Assembly: GCA_021018995.1 (NCBI GenBank)
Contig: CM037598.1
Location: 63,258,671 to 63,322,670, forward strand
Length of the DNA: 64,000 bases
Reading direction: 5' to 3'
DNA from: Chloranthus sessilifolius
Lineage: Eukaryota; Streptophyta; Magnoliopsida; Chloranthales; Chloranthaceae
The position numbers and the translations under genes were made by a program. Of this stretch, positions 54,987-64,000 are shown one piece after another (within the stretch, counting starts at the first letter, position 1; each line of letters starts with the position of its first letter). The notes beneath the pieces are model-generated. The model was given only the letters and a program-made list of their open reading frames with translations. It was not told where the DNA came from and searched no databases.

Positions 54987-57130
54987 TGTTGGGATGTTTG
55001 CCTTCCCTCAAATGAGGGTCTAAAATTGTCAATACAACTAGGCAGACACACTCATACAGACCTGCAAGTATTCAGGATCTGTTGTAGCAAGCTTTAAAAG
55101 AATGGTGAGTAAGGGAATGTCCACAGGGAGGTTGGTTAGAAATATGATAAATCTCCAGATTTGAATAAAATCTGGCACCCTAACTATTGCTAAGTTAGTT
55201 AAAAGACAGGGGAGAGGTTTAGGGTGGATTGTCACTTAAACTAAGCTGAAATTAAACATAAATTAAATTGGATCGAGTTTAAGAGCTTAGATCTTATAGG
55301 GGAAGAGAGTAAAAACCAGAAAATAGAGAAGAGTAGCTTAGAGGTTGGTTTTCACTGAAATCTGATTCGATTAATCATGCTACAGAGGTTCAGAGCACAC
55401 AATTCCCTCAACTGGCTACAAGCACAACTGTAGGGTATAAATTTCATTCCAAATCACAGGATCCACCTGGTCTTAAGGCTATGATCTATCCACTTTAATG
55501 GTCACAGACCATCCTATAGACTTTATTGAATCCATGGATTGCAGCAGATGAATCCAATTGGAGCCTGAGCTTAGATTCATCTTAAGGTTATGATCTGTCC
55601 ACTTTAATGGTCACAGACCATCCTAGGGATCTCCTTCAAAGCCAAAGCATCAATTAGAACAATTAAAACCACTACAAATGCTGCAATTCTTAGGTCACAG
55701 ACTCAAGGAATCACAGAAGCATCAGATCCAGGGAGATCCGATGGTATCCAAGAGGTCTACCGATTAAGTGGGTGAGCTGATATACAGACTCCTCTACACA
55801 GATCTAATCGATCACTAAATAGAACCAAAGGAACTTTAAATCTAATTAAAGCATTAAAAATAGCATTATCATTGCAAACAAGGTCACTCTATAATGAAAA
55901 TACTCTCAGATCTGTAGTCTGTGTAGCTAGGAATCCACAATAGCACTCTTAACCTTACCCAATTACAGATCTAACTTCGCTCCTTGCTACTCTAAGGGAC
56001 TTAGCCAACCATGGTTGGGCTAAAGGAGAGAAATGGAATTACTTTATAAGCTCTAATCTCCAAATTTTGGCTCAAATTTTGATCCCCCCCAATTGCAATT
56101 GGGGGTCTCTATATATAGGTTTCTCTTGTGTTTTTCTCGCCAAAAATCCCTTCTAGAAGATCGTCAGAGTTTGTTAGAGTTCTGGTAAAGCACATAGGTC
56201 AGTTAGGGCTTTCTAGGGCATCTTCTGGAACCGTCGTGTCGGTCATCAAGTGCCTCGGGTTGCATGCAGCAGGTCACTAAATCACAACATGTGCATAGCT
56301 GAATTTCTTAGAAGTTTTGCATTCGATTTTGACAGGTTCAGGAAGCTTTCGACAGGTTGAAATTTAGCATTTTAGTCCTTTCGCTAGGTTCTTAGATCCG
56401 TGCGATAGGTTCCGATAAGATGAATCTTCACTTAGAGTTTTAGCCTTCTCAGTCCTTGGTTTGGAGTATTCGACAGGTTGGAGAAACTCTTCGACAGGTT
56501 GAAAAACCATTTCGATAAGTTCCGCTCTGCATTCTGCCATTTCGATAGGTTTGCTTTCAGTCTTGTCGAAAGGCTCAATCGCCCTTTGATAGGTTCTATT
56601 CCACCCTTTTCATCTCGATAGGTTTAAGAAACCATTCGATAGGTTCCTTTGACATATCAAGCAGGTTTTCAATTGGATGGTTTCTTCTTTCCTTTCAGCT
56701 GCTCGATAGGTTCTGATATCCTATCAAACTCCTTAATCCACACGAATTCATCTTTCTTCTGCCTTCAGATCCTATCGAAGACCTCTTCAATTGCATAGAT
56801 TCTTCCTTTCTTTGCTTTCAGCTCCTATCGAAGTCTTCAGGTGACCAATCGATAGGACGTTCTCAGCCTGCTTTCACTTCCTTCGCCTTGCCCTGCTGTA
56901 GCCACATGCTCCAAGGGTCCAGTGATGTGCTACCCTCTAGTGTGCTGTTGCTGGGACTTTTCTGTGCTGAGAGATAGCTCCTTTTTGGGCATTCTTGAGT
57001 GCTTTTCTACATTAGTATCTTCTTTTATTGATGTCTACAAAATACAGTTGACAAAAGATTATTAGTGTGCTCACAGGTCTATAATTGGTCAGGTTATAGG
57101 GTGAAAAGTGGTATTTTTCACCACTTAACA
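54987..57130 (-). repeat. Solo LTR of family LTR3 inside the 3' LTR of F
   Basis: On the minus strand it begins TGTTAAGTGGTG at 57130 and ends CCCAACA at 54987, 2144 bp. It is flanked by GAGAG (54982-54986) and AAGAG (57131-57135), a 5-bp duplication with one change. It confirms CAACA as the true LTR end. It contains the palindrome at 56086-56105 and hairpins at 55483-55510 and 55592-55619. Confidence 0.92.
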
Positions 57131-58052
57131 AAGAGCATTTCCATTGTAGAGTGATTTTGATTGCAATGTGAATGTTGTTTTTAATGCTATAATTAGATCT
57201 AAAGTTCCTTTGGTTTTATTTGGTGATTGATCGGATTTGTGTAGAGGAGTTTGTTGATCAGCTCACCCACTTAACTGGTAGACCTCTTGGATACCATCCG
57301 ATCTCCCTGGATCTGATACTCCTGTAATTCCCTGAGTCTATGACCTTAGAATTGCAGCATCTGTAGTGGTTTTAATTATTCTGATTATTGCTTTAGCTTG
57401 GAGGAGATCCTAGGATGGTCTGTGACCATTAAAGTGGACAGATCATAACCTTAAGATTAGTCCAAGGTCAGGCTCCAATTGGATTCGTCTACTGTAAATT
57501 CATGGATCAGATAAAGTCTATAGGATGGTTTGTGACCATTCAAGTCGACAGATAATAGCATTAAGACCAGGTGGATCCTGTGATTTAGAGTGGAGCTTTC
57601 TACCCTGCAATTGTGCTTATAGCCAGTTGAGGGAATTGTGTGCCCTGAACCTCTGTGGCATGATTAATCGAACCTGATTTCAGTGAGACCAATTTTCAAG
57701 CTACTTTTCTCCATTTTCTGCTTTTTAATTCTCCCCCCTGCAAGATCTAAATTTCCAAGCTTGATCCAAGTTAGTGTTTGTTTAATTTTTGCTTAGCTTA
57801 AGTGACAATCTATTTTAAACCTCTCCCCTATCTTTTAGCTAACTTAGCATTAGATAGGGTGTCAGATCTCCTACAGATCTGGAGATATATCACATTTTTA
57901 ACCCAACCTCCCTGTGGACATTCCCTCACTCACCATTTTGTTAAAACTTGCTACAACGGACCATGATTACTTGCAGGTCTATGTGAGTGAAATCTGCCTA
58001 GTTTTATTAGTGATTTTAGACCCTCTTTGGAGGGAAGGCAAACACCCCAACA
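57131..58052 (+). repeat. Element F 3' LTR, right segment
   Basis: It continues after the solo LTR (agagcatttccattgtagag) and ends CCCAACA at 58052. Hairpins at 57417-57444 and 57527-57554. Together with the left segment it is about 2120 bp, close to the 5' LTR. Confidence 0.92.
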
Positions 58053-58068
58053 AGTTTTTGTAGACCAG
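58053..58068 (+). other. Spacer remnant and target duplication at F's right end
   Basis: 58053-58058 is agtttt, the LTR-PBS spacer of this lineage. 58059-58068 is tgtagaccag, which also precedes the 5' LTR at 42618-42627. Confidence 0.75.
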
Positions 58069-59690
58069 CAGTATGAAGAGGACGAGATTCGGAATAGTGG
58101 TGCATATGTTGGGGCATTGGCCAGTACTAATCCTGTACTTGTAATTGCCCACCCTTTGGTAGCCCAGAGTAAAGCCCGACCCACTATTGAGGGAACGGCC
58201 CCCATGGCTAAGGAATCAGAGCAATTGAAAGAACAGTTAGACAAAATTCAGAAGCAGTTGTGGAATATGGGTGGTACTAAAATACATGCCACAGACTTCT
58301 CGGATTTGTGTTTGTTCGCTGATTCCCTAGCCTTTAAAATTTTAAATGCTAGTTTTTGAAAAGTATAATGGCACCGGCAATCCCATTACACACCTTAAAT
58401 CTTATTGTGCGGATATATGCCAGTATGGGGGGGATGAAAGACTATTATTAAAGGTCTTTCAGAAAAGTTTGACAGGTCTGACCTTGAGGTGGTTCACGTC
58501 TTTTGAATCATCTATGATAAAGACTTGGAAAGACTTGACACATTTGTTTCAAGAGCAGTATGTCTACAATATAGACATAGAACCATGCAAGTCAGACTTG
58601 GCCCGATTGAAGCAAAATCCTAATGAAACTTTTAATAATTATTTAAGGCATTGGAGAGAATTAGTAGCTTAGGTTAGAAATCGGATACATGATGACGAGC
58701 AAATAGAAATAATTTCTAAAAATATTTTGCCAGTGATCTCGGACTTTCTAGTGTACCAGTAGCAGTCCAACTTTGTTGATTTGGTAAGAAACACAAATCG
58801 CTGTGAAGATGCTATCAGGGAAGGTCGCCTGAGCAAGAATGTGCCTGGTGGAGCCAATGGAGTCAGGAGGTTCTCGGAGTAGAGAAACGAGAAGAGAGCA
58901 GGGGTAAATGTCCAAAATATTGCTAACACCTGGCCCAATATCAATATAGCCCCTTTCCAATTTAAGGCCGCACAGCCTGCTCCAGTCAGAACTGAGCCGA
59001 TGCAGAGAGCAGGAAATTGACAGGGAACGCATATGACTTCAGAGTAGAGGAGGGCTCGCTATGACTGAGTTTTCATGCCATTGGGGAAATCATTAAATGT
59101 ACTTTTACCTTTATTAATAGAAAAGGGATTAGTAACGCTCTCAAACCACGACCTCCTCCAAATTCTATCCCGAGGAACTATGACCCTAACACTCATTATA
59201 ATTTTCATGAGGGTCCGAGTCACCCAACTGATCACTGCTTCCCATTGAAGCACGCGATCTAGGATTTAATTGATACCAGGAAAATCATTTCACCTGCACC
59301 TTCCCAAGTGAACCAATATGCAAATATACGTCAGGTTCCATTACCCCCACAACCTACCTGAGGAGCAGGTCTAAGACCCACCATCGGGATGATAGAGGAA
59401 TTTGAGGAAGAGTTTAAATTTGACCCGTCAGATTATATCAGTGACTGAGAGAGTTATGTGGCACCATTGCAAAGAAATTATAAAGAAAGGAGTATTGGGG
59501 TAATTGAACCCCTAAATTTGTCAGATTATTTCCTCAACCCAGCACCACAAATTGAACCTTTAGATCTTAGGGCTTATCCACTACGTGAAAACAAAGAAAA
59601 AACAACACCACTTACTTTTAAAATACCACAGACATCAGCCGTTGTAGAAAAAATTCACGTATACAACAGCCCATATTAGTAGTTAAATCA
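58061..59690 (+). pseudogene. Element H Gag (Tat-like), broken
   Basis: It continues the reading frame of 42601-42627. Frame 58346-58672 is a Retrotrans_gag core: FEKYNGTGNPITHLKSYC, RLLLKVFQKSLTGLTLRW, FQEQYVYNIDIEPCKSDL and ETFNNYLRHWRELVA. Further on, in shifted frames, FMPLGKSLNVLLPLLIEKGL and a stretch like FHEGPSHPTDHCFPLKHAI are read, the latter the Cys/His segment of Tat-lineage Gag. The last frame (59458-59679) is IGVIEPLNLSDYF and following. Many stops. No pol follows, so H is truncated here. Confidence 0.7.
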
Positions 59691-62600
59691 ATGCAACGGC
59701 CCACTTAAATGTATTATTTGTAGTGAGCGAGTTCGAACCCATGACCTTCGTGTCTTTAAGAGATTTCAAACCCAAACTGCGTGGAGACCCTTTTAAAAAT
59801 GGCAGGAGCCCAAATATTCTTCAGAAACTCTAAAAACCCAGCAGAAACGCTTCTTCTTTATCTTCTTCATCATCTTTTCCAAGCGAGGTGGTAAAATGCG
59901 CGGGGCGTGCTCTGCTCTTATCCAGCTCCTTCTTCCTATTTTTCCATCGCAGGATTAGGGTTTCATAGATCTCTCTCTCTCTCCTCTGTCTTCTCTCTCT
60001 CTCTCCAAGATCATGGAGATTGATATTTAGAGAACGGTGCCCGTTTCTCTTATTGATCTTCACCAGGCTAACATCTACAAAAAAAATAGGGTTTCGGCAA
60101 CAGACTCAATCTGTTCAATAGTTTCAGCCGTCGATTCAATCTTGTCATCTCTGGATATGTGTCTGATTTCATATTGCGATCGGAGAGGCGGTTCCAATGG
60201 GGTCGATTGAGGTCCTTTGAGGGCAATGACGCCTATTCTGCCAAATTGCTTCACCCACTGCGGATATCTTGAAAACAAATCCAATGCCAGTGATCGTCCT
60301 CAGTTATAGAGAATCAGGTATGCTGGATGCTTCGATTTTTGCTTTGATGTTGGAGAAGGTTTCAGGAAGAGTAGATTTTTTTTTTATGTTTTATGTAGTT
60401 TTTGTCATGCATTCAATTATGAGGCACTCTTTTTATTAGACCCCAGCATTTGAGAGATGATAGCAAATAAGTCCATTTTTTGACAAAATAATAATATTAT
60501 TGTAATTATCGGGGAATTACAATCATCATTCTTACTTTCACTATTAAATTAGTATGATTGTTTTAGCAAGATTGCATTGTCATTGTAATTATTAATTTTA
60601 ATTTTGACAATAAAAAAAATTCATTGTGATTTTCAGGAATTTAGCGATTAAGTTGAAGTTGTGGCATATATAAGGCACATTTGACTTATTTAGTACCTGT
60701 TTTAAGAAATCTAGGGTGAGGGTTTGGGGGTTTCAGGTTTAGTATTAGAGTTTGGGGGTTTCAAAGTAAGGGTAGGGTTTACATTCATCCCCTTATCAAT
60801 ATCTTTCAATCGTGGAAACCCTTTGCCACCCATCTTTGAAACTCTTCGGTTCCACCTTTGGCTAAATCGAAACTCTTTGATGCCTCTGAATTGTTGATGG
60901 TAAAGATGCATGGTGTATGCATATCATGTGTTTGAGGTTTGGTGTAAAAGAAGGTACGTGGACTATTTTCATGTAGTTTTAATATTTTAAAAAGTCTATA
61001 TTACCCCCAACATGATGACTAAACTTTGACAACTTGCTAGACTTAACTCAAAATCAATTGTGTGGGACTTTGGGTCTATTTCTTCTTTTTTGTCAAGGGA
61101 CACGACCAAAAAGATAACCTTGGCATTGGGGCAAAACAATTCTTTTTCAAGAGGATTTGATAAAATTTTGCATATGTTTCTGGTAATTAATCAAGACGCT
61201 TTCTCTCTGTTTCAATTTTTATGTCAGTTCTATCTTCTTACTTAGAATAACTAGTCTCAAGTAGACTTAAGGAAAAAATCTCTTGTAATAAGGGCGAAGG
61301 CTTTACGTGCTATAATCATTCATTCCTATCCCTTCAGTTGATTTTATTTATTTATCTAAAGATGCATAAGCTGGAGACCGACTCCTTGTGATCACATAAT
61401 TGGAGTTCAGGTTAGTGTAATAGTTGAAGCCGATCCAGAAGTTTTGTGTGAGAAAAGCATTCAAAGGTGTCAACCAACCCAAGGTGAATCATAAGACACC
61501 ATATTCCTTTGTTAACTGATTATTGCATACTATCTATTGTAGCAAAATCATTGGTAGTTCCTCTTTTAAAGGATTTAATTTGAATTTATTTTTATTGTAT
61601 CATTTTATCTGAAATTATTACAAAGAAAGTTGAGTATTTTTCTCATCGCATTATTATCTATTGCGGCAGAAATGGCTCATGGTTCCACTTGAAGAAATTA
61701 AACAAAGACATGAGGTGCTCATTTACTAATGATTCATTTTGTTTACAATGTCATGGCCAAATAAGTACATCTGAAACCTCCAATATTTGTATTGCAAGTT
61801 TGGAGAAGGAATGAGATCCATAAAGTTGAATATGACAGCATGTGGTATACTTTGAGTTTTTTATTTTTCCCCTTATCAGATTATGTACTATTCATGTGTG
61901 TGTTAAAAGTTGCAGTAGATAGGACTTGGAGATGCTGGCTGCAGAGATCTCTTCTTGTTATTGGAGAGCTGAGGTTGAGGTTGAGGCTTCTTTCTTCAGT
62001 GTCACTGCACCATGTGTTGCTGGAGGAGGCCTAATGGGAGGTGCAACACAAACCCTCACCTTTTTTGGATGATTGCCCCTCTCTCTCTATTTTCTCTCTG
62101 ATCAGCAGCAAGTCAAAAATCGAGAGCTCCAAAATCAAAGAAACCCTAAAAATCCTGTCTTTCTCGCCTCAAAAAAACTATGCATTCAAGGTTTTTTTTT
62201 TGTTATCTCAATTTATTTGTTTTGTTTATTTGTGCATTTTTTGGGTTCTAATGGAGGTATTCTTAGATTGGCTGATATTGTTCCTAGTAGTAAGACTTTG
62301 CTTTTTTTATTCAATTTAATTTTATTCATTTTAATTGTTCCTAGTAATTGACATCACATGATGTGATAAGTATATGTGATTTTATAACTTCAATACTATG
62401 GAAGTAACATACAGAATGCATGCCAGATATTTGATGAAATGTCCGAGAAAGACTGAATTTCATGGATTTTACTGGTTTACTATGAAGTTTACTGGTTTGA
62501 AGAAATACTTGATTGGGTAATGAGTATTTTATTTTCATGATGGTTTTCCCCAGATTTCATTAAAATGCTACGATGTCTTTTTGCCCAAGCATAGGGGTTG

Positions 62601-63383
62601 TTTCATGGTGGTCTTAAGCTTTGTGAAGTGTGTGATTGTCCTAGATCTTTTATAGAATGAATATGGTGGTCATTGGTCATTGCATTATTTACTTAGTGCA
62701 GTTTGTAGGATACTCTCCTGACCAAGTTCTTTCTCTGTGTGTTTGATTCAAGTTAAGGAAGTTTTTTCTGCTATTGCTCTTGCAATTGGCTTACATGTAG
62801 GTCTAGTTGTTGGTCAATCTTCAATAGCAGATGAGATTTCAGAGTTGGTTTAGAGGCCTAAGATTGAGATGCCCTCTTACGATTGAAAATTTTTACAGAT
62901 CGAGCTACAAAGTTTTGTGGACATACTTGTGGATCATCACTCATTATTGCTGTTGTTGCTCTTATGTCCTACTGCTTCGATTAACCAAAGCAATTCTTTT
63001 TGCAGTTTGATTTCTCTAAGGAGCATAAGCATTTTTCTTTTAGTTGTAACTGTGCGCAAGTTGTTCTATCTGAACTAGACATTAACTATATCTCCTAGCA
63101 TGATTATTGTACTATGAGTTGGTTGGAAAGACCCAATCATCTTCAGGAAAAGTCGAAAATGCATATGAGGAGTTGTTCTTCTGATTTCTTAATCCATTCG
63201 GAAATTGCATGATCTTATAAACCACATTTTGGATTTCAGAGTTTGAACCACATTAATGCGAACCTCGTTGAGTCATGGATCTGAATCAATTATCCATAAT
63301 TTGAATGTTAGGTGGAATATTAGAGGTCATTTTTTGCTTTATAGTTCACAGGCATTTATACATTTGACTTTTTGTTGATCTAG
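59691..63383. other. Non-TE-like, AT-rich DNA without a supported gene
   Basis: No ORF has recognisable content. A pyrimidine-rich tract lies at 59970-60006. Two stretches look like plant 5'-UTR sequence (about 59820-60310 with gattagggtttcatag, and about 62041-62200 with gaaaccctaaaaatcctg), and gaatcag/gtatgc near 60313 could be a splice donor, but nothing coding follows. Possibly a decayed gene or non-coding transcript (weak). Confidence 0.4.
59970..60006 (+). repeat. CT-rich microsatellite
   Basis: Runs of TCTCTC broken by cctctgtctt, within a pyrimidine-rich stretch next to gattagggtttcat. Confidence 0.85.
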
Positions 63384-63569
63384 ATTCCGCCAACAAGAGT
63401 CAAATCTCCGAAGCTAGGCTGCCATAAAAGCTTATCAGGGACAGACGCAGATTGGAATGGAAGCAGCAGGCGCATCTATCGAATGGCTCGGCTAAACCTT
63501 GATGAAAGGGCCTCAGAAAACGGCCTTGTAAGAGTTCTTTTATCCGACATCTATGTACAAAATGTATGA
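63384..63569 (+). pseudogene. Exon-like fragment of a WVD2-like (TPX2-family) gene
   Basis: After gttgatctag, a plausible splice acceptor, the frame reads IPPTRVKSPKLGCHKSLSGT, then RMARLNLDERASENGLVRV, and stops at TGA. This resembles the exon that follows the TPX2/WVD2 domain in WVD2-like microtubule-binding proteins, where IP(P/T)TR(A/V)KSPKLGR leads into a Ser-rich tail. Only this exon (61 codons) is seen; the preceding TPX2 domain exon is not found upstream. The Arg expected after LG is Cys. I judge it a gene relic or captured exon. The family is recalled, not searched. Confidence 0.55.
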
Positions 63570-64000
63570 TTTTGGCTCATGGATCTGCACTTTTCATTAA
63601 ATTACAAGAGCCAATGGTTGGAATCTTAATGTTTAATGCCATTGTTTGAAATTGTGTTCATCCAATGGTTGAAATCTTCTAATCATCTTGAGTTTTGGAA
63701 TATGTTCAGATAAATGATGGACGAGAAGCTGTGCATTACCAATAAACAATGTTAAGTTCTACTAGGTTTGTTACTTTTGTTGGCATATGGGTGTGTACAT
63801 AGTTATATATTGGTGTGTCATAGAGTGGACATCTTTGGTCTTTTGTCTTTCATATATTTGATATGAATATAAATACTCTCCCTCCCACCTCTTTAAAACT
63901 AGCATCTTCATCTACGTAATCTAACCCCTAAACCAAACTAGTGCTGATTATTTTTTGGTACCAGAACAAGGATACCTTGATCTATCGTGCAACACCATTT
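63570..64000. other. Non-coding tail of the window
   Basis: AT-rich sequence with no ORF, LTR start or other recognised feature. Confidence 0.5.

Larger units (their letters stand above)
42628..58052 (+). mobile_element. Element F: Athila-like retrotransposon (family LTR3)
   Basis: The order is 5' LTR, decayed PBS, gag, protease, RT, RNase H, integrase, CCTATCGAA motif array, MADDKP small ORF, internal PPT, non-coding 3' region and 3' LTR, the latter interrupted by a solo LTR. It is inserted in gag of element H; gtagaccag flanks both ends (42619-42627 and 58060-58068), but the right copy follows an extra agtttt. The terminal PPT and the first roughly 35 bp of the 3' LTR are deleted. Confidence 0.93.

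Noticed and set aside
59830..60284. Minus-strand ORFs of 77 and 69 codons
   Set aside because: Low-complexity Arg/Glu content from a CT-rich tract in one and no recognisable domain in the other; no sign of conservation.
62041..62351. Plus-strand ORFs of 92 codons, hydrophobic
   Set aside because: T-rich sequence translated as Phe/Leu/Ile; two overlapping frames are both open and neither has a domain.

Overview
This is plant genomic DNA, almost certainly from an angiosperm. The window is close to a solid block of nested Ty3/gypsy LTR retrotransposons, and most belong to one lineage that I place as Athila-like. The reasons are LTRs of about 1.8-2.2 kb, an 18-nt primer binding site that pairs with the 3' end of tRNA-Asp, a Gag zinc knuckle of the form C-x2-C-x4-H-x4-C, a DLGAS protease site, the order PR-RT-RNase H-INT, and long extra sequence between pol and the 3' LTR. 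The only support for host genic DNA is near the right edge: one exon-like fragment of a WVD2/TPX2-type gene at 63384-63569. The species cannot be told from the sequence.

Layout. 1-7415 (minus): element A, whose 3' part lies outside the window, inserted into the 3' region of element B. 7416-14231 (minus): element B. 14232-15795 and 30185-30503 (plus): an LTR of a second family (LTR2), split by element C. 15796-30160 (plus): element C, the most complete copy, with both LTRs, gag, pol and an env-position ORF. 30560-32908 (minus): another LTR2, joined tail to tail to the first across a tRNA-Asp primer sequence. 32909-33414: unassigned. 33415-33560 and 37758-38332 (plus) with 38364-40566 (minus): inverted copies of a fourth LTR family (E), with the truncated element D (33561-37757) inside. 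40567-42627 and 58061-59690 (plus): a Tat-like gag pseudogene (H), split by element F. 42628-58052 (plus): element F, whose 3' LTR carries a minus-strand solo LTR (54987-57130). 59691-64000: AT-rich, mostly non-coding DNA.

The coding regions are broken by stops, many explained by C-to-T or G-to-A changes, so no element looks autonomous. Intact pieces include the 335-residue Gag of C, several pol segments and two related small ORFs that begin MADDKP in B and F.

The observations most worth following are these. (1) Short CpG-centred motifs are repeated in the U3 of each LTR family, and the same family-specific motif is repeated again just downstream of pol. (2) A 28-nt hairpin with compensatory changes recurs in every LTR family, and a second covarying hairpin lies in the 3' region of C and F. 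(3) Three right-hand LTR ends retain the LTR-PBS spacer or the PBS itself, and one continues into tRNA-Asp sequence at the centre of an LTR palindrome. (4) Elements B and F share a MADDKP ORF with its own TATA-like box. Identities were judged by eye; no alignment or database search was run.
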